Shown: piece by piece, positions 27,299 to 35,665 of the stretch
How positions within the stretch are numbered: position 1 is the first letter of the stretch
Layout: every line of letters starts with the position of its first letter
NCBI GenBank assembly: GCA_902603055.1
Contig: CACKTD010000003.1
Span: 1-64,000 of the forward strand
From: Coxiellaceae bacterium
Lineage (GTDB): Bacteria; Pseudomonadota; Gammaproteobacteria; Comchoanobacterales; Comchoanobacteraceae
DNA length: 64,000 nt
Direction: 5' to 3'
Position numbers and translations under genes: made by a program
The notes under the pieces: model-generated
Database searches by the model: none
What the model was told of the DNA's origin: nothing
The model's input: only the letters and a program-made list of their open reading frames with translations

Positions 27299-27970
27299 TT
27301 AACGACTTTTATCTTCTTTTGTCAAGCTACTTCTAGCTTTTTTCCTCCAAGATGCTATCTTGGCATGATCGCCTGACAGTAGAACCTCAGGAACATCATG
27401 GCCATCGATGGACTGTGGTCGTGTATAAACTGGATGATCTATAAAATCATCCTGATAATAGCTGTCTTCCGGTGCTGAGGCTTCATTGCCCAATACTCCT
27501 TGAATTTGTCTTGCAATTCCATCCACAATAACACAGCAGGGTATTTCACCACCACTTAATGTGTAGGGGCCAATTGACCATTGTTCGTCGGTATGAAAAT
27601 CAATAATACGCTGATCAATCCCTTCATATCGCCCACAAATTAAAATTAAATGGTTATATTGTAGTGCATTTACAATCTTTTGTTGATTGAATTGATCGCC
27701 AGTAGGTGTTAAGTAAATGGTTCGTATTGTTTCTTTAGGGTATTTTTTTTTAATTGCATTTAATGTTTGTACAATGGGTTCATACATCAGTACCATACCT
27801 GGTCCACCACCATAAGGTCGATCATCAACTTGGCGGTAGGGTAGATCAGCATAATCTCTTGGATTCCAGCAGTTGACAGTGATTTTTTCATCAATAATCG
27901 CTCTTCCAATAACCCCCATTTTTAAAACGTTAATTAGTTCTGGAAATATGGTTACAATTTCAAATTTCAT
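27299..27970 (-). CDS. trmD: tRNA (guanine37-N1)-methyltransferase
   Basis: TrmD methylates G37 next to the anticodon and prevents frameshifting. It is a SPOUT-class enzyme with the trefoil-knot SAM site visible in LILICGRYEGIDQRII and IGPYTLSGGEIPCCVIVDGIAR. Catalytic Asp and substrate residues lie in PEDSYYQDD. I place the start at ATG 27970 (MKFEIVTIFPEL), which matches the family N-terminus and overlaps the rimM stop as ATGA. A GTG nine bases earlier is less likely. Confidence 0.97.
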   Translation of the reverse strand: MKFEIVTIFPELINVLKMGVIGRAIIDEKITVNCWNPRDYADLPYRQVDDRPYGGGPGMVLMYEPIVQTLNAIKKKYPKETIRTIYLTPTGDQFNQQKIVNALQYNHLILICGRYEGIDQRIIDFHTDEQWSIGPYTLSGGEIPCCVIVDGIARQIQGVLGNEASAPEDSYYQDDFIDHPVYTRPQSIDGHDVPEVLLSGDHAKIASWRKKARSSLTKEDKSR

Positions 27971-28455
27971 TGGTCCCACTCAACTATGATTTGATTTTTA
28001 TCTACTTTCTTAATTAAGGCATCCACATACGGTATTAGTTGAATTTGATCATCTTTTTCAACAGCCATGATATAATGTGCACCATGATGTTGGAATTCTT
28101 TGAGCTTGCCAAGATGTACTCCCGATGTACTATGAACTTCAGTTCCAATTAAATCAAATAGATAAATCTCTTCAGAATTCGTTGCAGGTAGTATAGATTC
28201 AGGGACTGTAATGGTGAGATTAGTAAAATGGTGAATATCGTCGATTGAATGGTAGCCTTTAAGACTTACTATAAATCCATTTTTAAAGGGTCTAGAATTA
28301 TTAATCTCAAGAACTGATGGTTGGTTGTTGCTTGTTATATGCCAAGGTTGGTATTTTAGAATATTTTCGATAGGGTCAGTATATGAGATAATACGAATAT
28401 CACCTTTTAAACCATGCGGCTTCCCAAATCGTCCAATCTCAATTTGATTTATAAT
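27967..28455 (-). CDS. rimM: Ribosome maturation factor RimM, apparently with an ATT start codon
   Basis: RimM helps mature the 3' domain of the 30S subunit and binds S19. Reading the minus strand between rpsP and trmD gives 162 residues with EIGRFGKPHGLKGDIRI (N-terminal domain), KYQPWHI, LKGYHSIDDI, YLFDLIGTEV and the PRC-barrel end IPYVDALIKKVDKNQI. There is no ATG, GTG or TTG between the in-frame stop TAA (28461-28459) and the conserved IGRFG motif. The available codons are CGC ATT ATA AAT CAA ATT GAG. AAGG (28466-28463), overlapping the rpsP stop, sits seven bases before ATT (28455-28453), which is therefore the likely start. AUU is the known regulatory start of infC. A sequencing error is the main alternative. 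Confidence 0.88.
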   Translation of the reverse strand: MINQIEIGRFGKPHGLKGDIRIISYTDPIENILKYQPWHITSNNQPSVLEINNSRPFKNGFIVSLKGYHSIDDIHHFTNLTITVPESILPATNSEEIYLFDLIGTEVHSTSGVHLGKLKEFQHHGAHYIMAVEKDDQIQLIPYVDALIKKVDKNQIIVEWDQ

Positions 28456-28464
28456 GCGTTAACC

Positions 28465-28917
28465 TTACTTATCTTTTTTATCGGCTTTTGCTGCTGCTTT
28501 TTTAGGAGCTGCTTTCTTAGCAGTTGTTGCAGGTTTAGCTGGGGCCGCTTTTTTTGTAGCTGGTTTAGCTGGAGCTGCTTTCTTAGGTGCAGTTTTCTTA
28601 GCATCAGTGGATTTTTTAGTAGGTGCTTTTTTCACAGCTGTTTTAGTTGACGTTAGGTTGATTTTGCTACCAGTTTCCTTTAGGTGAGTTTTGACTATTT
28701 TAAGAGCTGTATCTGAACATTGAGCACCTTTTTCAATAAAATACTCTAAACGCTCAAGCGCAATTTCCATTTTTTTGTCGTGGCCTCGAGCAATTGGGTT
28801 GTAAAAACCAAGTTTTTCAATGAATCGACCGTCTCTTGGATTGCGTCTATCTGCGGCAACGATATGAAAAAAAGGTCTTTTCTTTGAACCTACTCTTGAA
28901 AGTCTTATTACAACCAT
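28465..28917 (-). CDS. rpsP: 30S ribosomal protein S16 with a long Lys/Ala/Pro tail
   Basis: Residues 1 to about 85 are a normal S16 ([40 protein letters not shown]). E. coli S16 has 82 residues, whereas this protein has 150. The extra tail of about 65 residues is built from Lys, Ala, Pro and Thr, with the unit [10 protein letters not shown] occurring twice in tandem, and resembles histone H1-like tails. It is probably disordered and binds nucleic acid. The gene is 64 bases downstream of ffh and its stop codon overlaps the Shine-Dalgarno sequence of rimM. Confidence 0.95.
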   Translation of the reverse strand: MVVIRLSRVGSKKRPFFHIVAADRRNPRDGRFIEKLGFYNPIARGHDKKMEIALERLEYFIEKGAQCSDTALKIVKTHLKETGSKINLTSTKTAVKKAPTKKSTDAKKTAPKKAAPAKPATKKAAPAKPATTAKKAAPKKAAAKADKKDK

Positions 28918-28981
28918 AAATTTATTCCCTAAAAAATGCTGATATTAATATAAAATTTACTAAATGTAAAGAGAAATGATG

Positions 28982-30358
28982 CTATGAGAATAAATCTTCA
29001 TCAAAAGATTGTTTTTTTAGGCGATTTAGCAAAGCACTTTGAGATCCTGGCTTTAGCTTTTTCGACATTTTTTGCATAGTCTTAAACTTTTTAAGGAGTT
29101 TATTTACAAGTTGAATATCTGTACCGGACCCTTGCGCAATTCTTCTTTTGCGTGAACCTTTAATTAGATCTGGGAAACTTTTTTCTTTGGTTGTCATGGA
29201 TCGAATCGCAGCTAACATATGCTTAAACTGTCCAATATTCATGTGTTGGCTCAGTTGAGATTTCATATCCTGGGTGAGGGTGCCAACACCTGGCATTTTA
29301 CTGAGCATTGAATCAAGGTTGTCCATTTTAACCATTTCCTCTAGTTGGCCTTCAAAAGCTTCTAGATCAAAACGTCCTTTTTTTAGTTTTTCTTTAGTTT
29401 TTTTGGATTTGACTTCGTCTGCTTGCTTTTCAACTTGTTTTACAAGTGAAACAACATCACCCATACCTAAGATTTGAGAGGCTATTCTGGATGGAACAAA
29501 TTCATCTATTTGATGAAGGTGTTCACCTTCACAAATGTAGAGAATTGGTTTACCTGTGATTTCAGCAATAGAAAGAGCAGCTCCACCTCTACTATCTGCA
29601 TCAAGTTTCGTTAAAATAGTTCCTGTAATTGGGATTGTATCATTAAATGATTTTGCAACCCGTGCAGCATCTTGGCCTAACATACTATCTGCAACAAATA
29701 GAATTTCTTCTGGTTGTGCAAGTTGATTAATTTGACTAATTTCACTCATTAATGCTTTATCAACGTGAAGTCGACCAGCTGTATCAATAATTACCACATC
29801 ATGATGATTTGCTTTTGCATGCTTTAGTGCATTTGGAATAATCGCACTATATGATTGGTCGCCATCATGTCGATAGAAATCAATTTCTGTTTTTGCAGCA
29901 AGCGCTTCCAGCTGATCAATAGCAGCAGGTCTTTGGATATCAACGGATGCCAATAGAACTTCTTTTTTACGCTCCTCCTTAAGGAGTTTTGCAATTTTTG
30001 CAGCTGTGGTTGTTTTACCCGCACCTTGAAGTCCCGCAATTAGGATAACTGCAGGTGTACTTGCGTTTAAAGGTAAAGGATTCTCAACTGGTTTTGATCC
30101 AAGTGTTTTTACGAGTTCATCATGAACAACTCGTGTAAGTGTTTCAGTTGGTTTAAGGGAGCCTAATACTTCTTGGCCAATTGCATGTTCTGTGGTTGCT
30201 TGGATGAACTTTTTAACAACCTCAACGGATACATCTGACTCAATTAGAGCATTGCGAATTTCCTTTAAAGCTTCTTTAATATTTGCTTCAGTTAATCTTC
30301 CACGACCTGTTAAGTTTTTAAATGTTTTAGATATATTGAGAGTTAATTGTTCAAACAT
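28982..30358 (-). CDS. ffh: Signal recognition particle protein Ffh
   Basis: The SRP GTPase binds 4.5S RNA and signal sequences of membrane proteins. The N domain is followed by G motifs GLQGAGKTTTAAKIAKLL, VIIDTAGRLHVDKALM and TILTKLDADSRGGAALS. The M domain has MPGVGTLTQDM, SMTTKEKSFPDLIKGSRKRRIAQGSG and LLKKFKTMQKM. The length of 458 residues is normal. It begins two bases after the stop of the upstream kinase gene, so the two share a transcript. Confidence 0.98.
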   Translation of the reverse strand: MFEQLTLNISKTFKNLTGRGRLTEANIKEALKEIRNALIESDVSVEVVKKFIQATTEHAIGQEVLGSLKPTETLTRVVHDELVKTLGSKPVENPLPLNASTPAVILIAGLQGAGKTTTAAKIAKLLKEERKKEVLLASVDIQRPAAIDQLEALAAKTEIDFYRHDGDQSYSAIIPNALKHAKANHHDVVIIDTAGRLHVDKALMSEISQINQLAQPEEILFVADSMLGQDAARVAKSFNDTIPITGTILTKLDADSRGGAALSIAEITGKPILYICEGEHLHQIDEFVPSRIASQILGMGDVVSLVKQVEKQADEVKSKKTKEKLKKGRFDLEAFEGQLEEMVKMDNLDSMLSKMPGVGTLTQDMKSQLSQHMNIGQFKHMLAAIRSMTTKEKSFPDLIKGSRKRRIAQGSGTDIQLVNKLLKKFKTMQKMSKKLKPGSQSALLNRLKKQSFDEDLFS

Positions 30359-30360
30359 AA

Positions 30361-31335
30361 TTAATCTTCATGGTAAATTTGATGTTTGCTGTAGTCAAGT
30401 CTTGCACCGATTTGTTGAATGATTTGACTAGCAGCTATTGATGCTTTTCGTCCACAATCTGGAAGATCATCTCCACTTAATAATCCATCAATAAAACCGG
30501 CTGCAAATAAATCACCAGCACCTGTCTTGTCAATTACCTTAGGAACACTTACTGCTGGAATATGGATGTTTTGATTGCCAGAAACAATGGAAGCCCCAAA
30601 ACGGCCTTCAGTAATTACCCATGTAATTTGTGACATTTCCTGACATCTCTTCTTAGCTTCATCAATTGATGGAGTTTTCATAAGTGCGCAAACTTCTTCG
30701 TGATTAGCAAACACAAATTGAGTATGTGCTGATACAAATTCATAAATTTCTGTAAAGTTTTCTTTTACACATGATTGATCAGATAAAGTTAAGATAACCT
30801 TTCCTTCAAATTGAGAACATGCTGCAGAAACCGTATCTTTGGATTGCGGGTGACTCCATAAGTAAGATTCAAGGTACAGATAATCAGCTGATTTAAGATC
30901 ACTAGAAGAAAGCATGGATTGTTGTATTTGTAAATTGTCATTGATGAACGTTCCCATTGAACGTTCGGAATCTGGTGTAATGCAAATCAATGAAAAATGA
31001 CTATTTTCACCATCAATAACACAATGCTTAGGATCGAAGTGAATGCCAACATCCTCAAAGGACTTTTGGAAGTCTTTTCCCAGCTTATCATTGCCAATAG
31101 CGCCAATAAAGGTGGTTTGGTGATTCTTGGAGGCTAAATGGTGCAGCGTATTTGCTGTTGAACCACCAGGATTTTGGTGGTCTGGATTAATCTGCTTGAG
31201 AAGTTCTTTGGCTTCTAAAAAGTTTACAAGAGTCATTCCCCCATGTTGGAGGCCGGTTTGTTCAAGAACACTTAGTGATGTTTGAACACTTAAATCAGTG
31301 ACGGCATTTCCTATGCCGATTAAAACTTTTTTCAT
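30361..31335 (-). CDS. PfkB-family kinase, probably adenosine kinase-like
   Basis: A ribokinase-fold enzyme of 324 residues that phosphorylates a sugar or nucleoside. The PfkB signature 1 region is NPGGSTANTLHHLASK and FIGAIGNDKLGKDF; signature 2 is DKTGAGDLFAAGFIDGLL with the catalytic Asp. The N-terminus (GIGNAVTDLSV) and overall layout resemble adenosine kinase-like proteins of proteobacteria, so adenosine is a reasonable but unproven substrate. It is the first gene of the ffh transcript and has a strong promoter in front. Confidence 0.85.
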   Translation of the reverse strand: MKKVLIGIGNAVTDLSVQTSLSVLEQTGLQHGGMTLVNFLEAKELLKQINPDHQNPGGSTANTLHHLASKNHQTTFIGAIGNDKLGKDFQKSFEDVGIHFDPKHCVIDGENSHFSLICITPDSERSMGTFINDNLQIQQSMLSSSDLKSADYLYLESYLWSHPQSKDTVSAACSQFEGKVILTLSDQSCVKENFTEIYEFVSAHTQFVFANHEEVCALMKTPSIDEAKKRCQEMSQITWVITEGRFGASIVSGNQNIHIPAVSVPKVIDKTGAGDLFAAGFIDGLLSGDDLPDCGRKASIAASQIIQQIGARLDYSKHQIYHED

Positions 31336-31357
31336 TCGTCAATATCCCAAGCACATC

Positions 31358-31385
31358 ATTATATCAGCTTAATTTTGTGAATCAA
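31358..31385 (-). promoter_or_regulatory. Sigma-70 promoter for the kinase-ffh transcript
   Basis: On the minus strand TTGATT (31385-31380) and a perfect TATAAT (31363-31358) are 16 bases apart. A TG one base before TATAAT extends the -10 element. Transcription would start near 31351, about 16 bases before the kinase ATG. Confidence 0.7.
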
Positions 31386-31492
31386 TAATATAATACCATA
31401 TATTTTAATATGCGTGTTAAATAATATATAGCGTCCTTATAATGCTAAATTGGGTGTAATTTTAGTTGGATATATTTTTAATACACATATAT

Positions 31493-31521
31493 GTGATAAG
31501 TTTATTTGGAGCGTGTATACT
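31493..31521 (+). promoter_or_regulatory. Likely promoter for the CorB-like gene and adk
   Basis: GTGATA (31493-31498) and TATACT (31516-31521) stand 17 bases apart, with AT-rich DNA upstream. The start would fall near 31528, about 25 bases before the TTG start of the next gene. Confidence 0.4.
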
Positions 31522-31552
31522 TTATTAAGTGTATCAACGCGTAGGAGGATTC

Positions 31553-32809
31553 TTGAGCACTTTTATGATACTAATAATCAGTTTAGTTGGCCTCATCTTT
31601 TTGTCAGCTTTCTTCTCTGCTTCGGAAACCGGCTTGATGGGTGCGAATCGTTATCGCTTAAAAAGCCTATCTGAAAAAGGGGATAGGGGAGCCCAACGTG
31701 TACTGAAACTGCTCACAATGCCAGAGAAAGCATTGAGTGTTATTCTCTTAGGTAATACTGCTGCTAATTTATTGATTTCGTCAATTGCAACAATTCTTGC
31801 TTCTGCATATTTTGGGCCTGTTGGCATAATGATTTGTACTATTTTATTAACCATTGTTGTCTTGGTTTTTGTTGAAATTACACCGAAAACATTTGCTGCA
31901 GTATTGCCCGACATGGTTGCTCGATTTGCATCGTTTCCCCTCATGATCCTTCTAAAGATAATGTCACCATTAATTGTGGTTTTATCATCGATTGCTCGAA
32001 TGATGTTAAGGTTGTTTGGTATTAGTGGAATGAACTCTAATTGGTCAGAAGGTATTGCAAAGGATGAATTAAAGGGTGTTTTGTCTTCAGCCGGTAGCAA
32101 TAAGTTCGTAAGTGAAATGATGATGAGTGTATTGGATTTAGATGAGACTAGTGTTGATGAGGTGATGTTATCTCGATCAGCAATTGCTGGTATTGATGTT
32201 TCATTACCATGGTCTAAAATTGTCGAGAAATTCACACATGCCCATCGTATGCGTTTATTGGTTTATGACAAAAATATTGATAAGCCATTAGGGGTAGTGT
32301 TGTTAAGTGATGTAGTACAACTCATAAGTAATAACCAAATGAATCGAGATCTATTTATGAAATTATTAAAGCCATTTCACTTTATACCAACTCGGACACC
32401 TTTAGTGCTGCAATTGCGTAATTTTCAAAACCAAAACTATAGTTTAGGGTTGGTTGTTGATGAGTATGGTGAAGTAATTGGTATGGTTTCATTGGAAGAT
32501 ATTATTGAAGAGATTATTGGAGAATATACTCAAAGCTCAATGTTAAGACTCGATGGGTTAAAGCAAAATGCTGATGGAAGTTATTGGATACTTGGAGCTA
32601 TGAATGTTAGGGACTTGAACAGAACATTTTCATGGTGTTTGCCCGAAAATGGTCCCATTACTATTAATGGTTTGGTGACAGAGTACCTAGAATGTATTCC
32701 TAGTGGCCAACTTTGCATGAAAATCAATAATAATCGTATTGAGGTGGTTCGCATACGCAGAAACAAAGTAGAGTTAATCAAGCTATGGCCATCAAAAGTT
32801 CATTCTTGA
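31553..32809 (+). CDS. CorB/HlyC-like CNNM and CBS domain protein
   Basis: A membrane protein of about 418 residues. It has the DUF21/CNNM domain of four spans with FFSASETGLMGANRYRLKSLSEKG, then a tandem CBS pair (DEVMLSRSAIAGID to MVSLEDIIEEIIGEY) and a C-terminal CorC_HlyC domain (SYWILGAMNVRDLNR). Relatives act in Mg2+ or Co2+ efflux and are often misnamed haemolysins. AGGAGG at 31543-31548 lies four bases before TTG 31553, making that the likely start; a GTG further up (31529) has no ribosome site. Confidence 0.88.
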   Translation: MSTFMILIISLVGLIFLSAFFSASETGLMGANRYRLKSLSEKGDRGAQRVLKLLTMPEKALSVILLGNTAANLLISSIATILASAYFGPVGIMICTILLTIVVLVFVEITPKTFAAVLPDMVARFASFPLMILLKIMSPLIVVLSSIARMMLRLFGISGMNSNWSEGIAKDELKGVLSSAGSNKFVSEMMMSVLDLDETSVDEVMLSRSAIAGIDVSLPWSKIVEKFTHAHRMRLLVYDKNIDKPLGVVLLSDVVQLISNNQMNRDLFMKLLKPFHFIPTRTPLVLQLRNFQNQNYSLGLVVDEYGEVIGMVSLEDIIEEIIGEYTQSSMLRLDGLKQNADGSYWILGAMNVRDLNRTFSWCLPENGPITINGLVTEYLECIPSGQLCMKINNNRIEVVRIRRNKVELIKLWPSKVHS

Positions 32810-32843
32810 TTTTTGAAATAAATTTTGGTGTAATTATGACGTT

Positions 32844-33170
32844 ATGCGCTATCTAATTTTTCTATTATATCATCCAATTTTTGCACAGGTAACAACGTAC
32901 ACACGACCTTCTGGTGGTGGAAGTAACTCGAACAGAGGTAATCCGGTTGCTTCACTTAATAATTTACAACAATTGATTGATTTCGCAGAGCAATTCATGG
33001 TGAATTTGCTTTTCTTGTCAGGTATTGCTCTAATCTTGGGTTCTCTTACCCAATACATCGAGCATCGCAAAAACCCTATGAACCCACCTTTGTCAAAAGT
33101 TGTGACGTTATTAGTATTAGGGTTGTGCCTGTTAGGCGCTTCTTTTATTCCATTTCCTGACATAACATAA
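32844..33170 (+). CDS. Small two-helix membrane protein, IcmD/DotP-like (type IVB secretion family)
   Basis: A 108-residue protein with a short cleavable-looking signal peptide (cut after ALA-type FA at residue 14), a Gly/Ser/Asn-rich linker, and two membrane helices at about 51-68 and 85-103. They are joined by HRKNPMNPPLSK. The pattern of helix, HK/HR-x-NP-x4-P loop and second helix ending before a Pro resembles IcmD/DotP and IcmC/DotE of the Dot/Icm secretion apparatus. I recognise this by layout and loop, not by a search. It sits between a CorB-like gene and adk with short gaps, away from any other secretion gene in view, so it may be a stray paralogue with another role. Confidence 0.5.
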   Translation: MRYLIFLLYHPIFAQVTTYTRPSGGGSNSNRGNPVASLNNLQQLIDFAEQFMVNLLFLSGIALILGSLTQYIEHRKNPMNPPLSKVVTLLVLGLCLLGASFIPFPDIT

Positions 33171-33175
33171 TAATT

Positions 33176-33844
33176 ATGAAGGGCGTGTTATTTGGTGCAC
33201 CAGGAGTTGGTAAAGGTACTCAGGGTGCTTTTCTTTCAGATCTTCTTTCTGTTCCAATCATATCCACAGGACAAGTTTTGCGTGAATATATTTCAAAGGG
33301 TGGCCCAGATGCTGAGAACTTTAAAAGTATTATTGATTCAGGGCAATTAATCCCAGATGAGCTGATCGTAGATGTTGCTATCGATCGTGTTTCAATGCCT
33401 GATTGTGAAAACGGTTATTTATTTGATGGATTTCCTCGAACGATCGTACAGGCCCAATGTCTAGAGCAATTAGGCATTTCGCTTGATTTTATGATTGAGT
33501 TTAAATTGGATCGAGAATCTATTGTAGAAAGGATTTCTGGGAGAAGGGTGCATGTTGCATCCGGTCGCACCTACCACGTTATTTTTGATCCCCCTAAACA
33601 AGAAGGGATTGATGATGAAACCGGTGAACCACTTATAATCCGTAATGATGATAGCATTGATGCTGTGAATGAGCGATTGAATGTTTATGAAAAGAAGACA
33701 GCTCCTTTAAGAGAATATTTTGCCAAGTTGAATGAGGTAAGTGATATTTGCTTGATGGAAGTGGATGCATCAGGAACCATCGAGTCAGTAAGGCAGCGAG
33801 TTATTGAAGCATTTAATACCAGTTTCCCTGATCTCGATTTATAG
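33176..33844 (+). CDS. adk: Adenylate kinase
   Basis: Adk interconverts ATP plus AMP with two ADP. The P-loop is GAPGVGKGTQ; the AMP site has ISTGQVLREYI, where the usual STGD is STGQ, and DGFPRTIVQAQ. The long lid (about residues 122-160) is of the bacterial type without zinc cysteines and ends in RNDDSIDAVNERL. The 222 residues match the family. It begins five bases after the IcmD-like gene. Confidence 0.96.
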   Translation: MKGVLFGAPGVGKGTQGAFLSDLLSVPIISTGQVLREYISKGGPDAENFKSIIDSGQLIPDELIVDVAIDRVSMPDCENGYLFDGFPRTIVQAQCLEQLGISLDFMIEFKLDRESIVERISGRRVHVASGRTYHVIFDPPKQEGIDDETGEPLIIRNDDSIDAVNERLNVYEKKTAPLREYFAKLNEVSDICLMEVDASGTIESVRQRVIEAFNTSFPDLDL

Positions 33845-33849
33845 ATATT

Positions 33850-35073
33850 ATGATTAAGTTTGCTAATCCGTCCAGAGTATTAAGTAAACCTAATGAACTT
33901 TCTAGAAAATTTCTTATCCTGCTTCCATTTTTAGTATGGATAGATTGTACTGCATTTCATGCGTATGTTATTTGGTCTAATAATTGTTTTGGTCCTCTCC
34001 AAGGGTTCATCGAGAGCGATTTAAACTTAACTAAAGTACAGTTTGCACTAATTAGTGGTTCTGCTCAGTCTTTGATCTATTGTATCGGACAAATTTTCAA
34101 TTGGCGTATTGTAAATCACTTTGGTCTTAAGACGGTATTTTTCATTGCAGTGCAGTCAATGTTAGTGAGTAATCTAATCATGTCTATGACACATAGTTTT
34201 GAGATGGCATTGGTTGCAAGGCTACTTTCGGGCGTGGGATCTTTATTTGCATTTATTTGTTTATCGCTAGCAGTTCGTGAGAATTTTTCTGAAGATATGC
34301 AAGGCACCATGATAGGTGCATCTGGATTCATCTCGGCATTACTGGGTAGTGCTGGTTTTTGGGTAAACTCATATTTTTTTGGTTGGAGAGAGGTTTTTGG
34401 TTTCCTGGCAAAGGTCGGATTGATTATATTAATGGTATTAGCATTGTTTCCTGCGTCTACTAAATCAAATTCAAAACCAAGAAAAGGCAGGAGATTTAAG
34501 ATCCCAAGTATTCTTACTAAGGATGTTTTCTTGATGATTTATTGTGCCGGTGTTGGGTTTGCGGTTATGCAATATTTTTCTAATAACGAATTGTATAATT
34601 TTTTATCCATCCGTGAATTAGAGCATATCCCATTAATGATGAGTTTTCTTTGGGTTGGAAATGCGTTTGGTTGCATACTTAGCGGGTTTCTCATTGATCG
34701 TTATGGCTGTTATTTAGATATATTGAGATATTATGCCATGTTCGCATTTGTTGGTATTTTAGGTATTTTGTTTTTAAAGGCTAAATGGTATTTTTTCTTG
34801 CCCTTTTTCTTTTGTTTAGGTATTCCTGCAAGTGGATATGTAGTTGTAGTTTCATATTTTAATAAATACCTAAGCAGTACTAATGGTTCTAGTGCTGTCA
34901 GTTTGATGGACTTTTTTGGTGGATTAGCTTGTTTAATCATACCAGCACTTATGGGTATGATTTTTCAATATACAGTTTATTTAGGTCCTTTAAATGTTCA
35001 AGTATATCAACATATTTTCTTAGTATTAGTGCCAATTATCACGCTTCCATTGTTTATAAAATTAAAACCTTAA
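33850..35073 (+). CDS. Major facilitator superfamily transporter
   Basis: A 407-residue membrane protein with 12 predicted spans. The N-terminal half contains NWRIVNHFGLKTVFFI (loop 2-3) and VARLLSGVGSLFAFICLSLAV; the second half repeats the fold with CILSGFLIDRYGCYLDILRYYAM. Conservation of the classic loop signature is weak and I cannot name a substrate. It follows adk by five bases and is likely cotranscribed. It resembles divergent MFS proteins of intracellular gammaproteobacteria. Confidence 0.78.
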   Translation: MIKFANPSRVLSKPNELSRKFLILLPFLVWIDCTAFHAYVIWSNNCFGPLQGFIESDLNLTKVQFALISGSAQSLIYCIGQIFNWRIVNHFGLKTVFFIAVQSMLVSNLIMSMTHSFEMALVARLLSGVGSLFAFICLSLAVRENFSEDMQGTMIGASGFISALLGSAGFWVNSYFFGWREVFGFLAKVGLIILMVLALFPASTKSNSKPRKGRRFKIPSILTKDVFLMIYCAGVGFAVMQYFSNNELYNFLSIRELEHIPLMMSFLWVGNAFGCILSGFLIDRYGCYLDILRYYAMFAFVGILGILFLKAKWYFFLPFFFCLGIPASGYVVVVSYFNKYLSSTNGSSAVSLMDFFGGLACLIIPALMGMIFQYTVYLGPLNVQVYQHIFLVLVPIITLPLFIKLKP

Positions 35074-35148
35074 CTACTTCCTATCATTTGCGCTTAGATC
35101 ATTTTTAATTTATTTCAACTTCATTGTCTCCTAATTGACTTTATTTTG

Positions 35149-35178
35149 TTGACATGTGGGTTTTGATGAGACTATAGT
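35149..35178 (+). promoter_or_regulatory. Promoter of the mraZ/dcw cluster
   Basis: A perfect TTGACA (35149-35154) and TATAGT (35173-35178) are separated by 18 bases. Transcription would begin near 35185, just before the first MraZ box. Confidence 0.75.
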
Positions 35179-35187
35179 GTAATTATG

Positions 35188-35212
35188 TGGTGAGAAGTGG
35201 GAATTAGTGGTG
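35188..35212 (+). promoter_or_regulatory. Three MraZ boxes in exact 10-base register
   Basis: TGGTG (35188-35192), TGGGA (35198-35202) and TGGTG (35208-35212) are direct repeats separated by five bases each. MraZ of E. coli is known to bind TGGGN repeats with 5-base spacers downstream of the mra promoter. The last box covers the tandem GTG start codons of mraZ, so binding would block both transcription and access to the start region of the DNA. Confidence 0.65.
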
Positions 35213-35665
35213 AGTTATTTTAGAGGTATCAGCTCAGTAAATTTAGATGTAAAAGGAAGATTAAGTCTTCCTAGCAAGTATAGAGATGGCTTGAATGGCC
35301 AGTCTCTAGTTGTAACTATTGATACTGAAGATCCCTGTTTACAACTCTATCCCATGTCAAGATGGTCTGTTATAGAAGAGCAGCTTGAAAAACTTCCAAC
35401 TTTTAATACACATGCGAGAAGGATCCAGCGTTTGCTTTTGGGTCATGCGACAGAATGCGAGCTCGATAGCCAATTTAGGATATTATTGCCTGCCTTACTT
35501 CGAGAGCACGCTCAGCTTGAGAAAAAGGTTATGTTGGTTGGGCAGGGGAAGCGTTTCGAGATTTGGTCAGAATCGACTTGGATGAAAGTCCGAAAAGAGT
35601 GGATAGATCAAAAAAATGGTGGTCCGGAAAACCTACCAGCTTCTTTGGATGAGTTGTCGTTATGA
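35207..35665 (+). CDS. mraZ: Transcriptional regulator MraZ
   Basis: MraZ represses its own dcw cluster. The 152-residue protein holds two SpoVT-AbrB-like halves, each with the DNA-binding signature: VNLDVKGRLSLPSKYRD near the N-terminus and ECELDSQFRILLPALLREHAQL in the second half, where the usual DxxGR reads DSQFR. Start is one of two tandem GTG codons (35207 or 35210). It overlaps rsmH by ATGA. Confidence 0.93.
   Translation: MVSYFRGISSVNLDVKGRLSLPSKYRDGLNGQSLVVTIDTEDPCLQLYPMSRWSVIEEQLEKLPTFNTHARRIQRLLLGHATECELDSQFRILLPALLREHAQLEKKVMLVGQGKRFEIWSESTWMKVRKEWIDQKNGGPENLPASLDELSL

Noticed and set aside
28480-28600. Tandem DNA repeats as CRISPR or satellite
   Set aside because: They are the codons of repeated [10 protein letters not shown] units in S16 and have no spacers.
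28414-28650. Cysteine- and phenylalanine-rich plus-strand frame
   Set aside because: It is the complement of the Lys/Ala/Pro tail of S16, which explains its odd composition.
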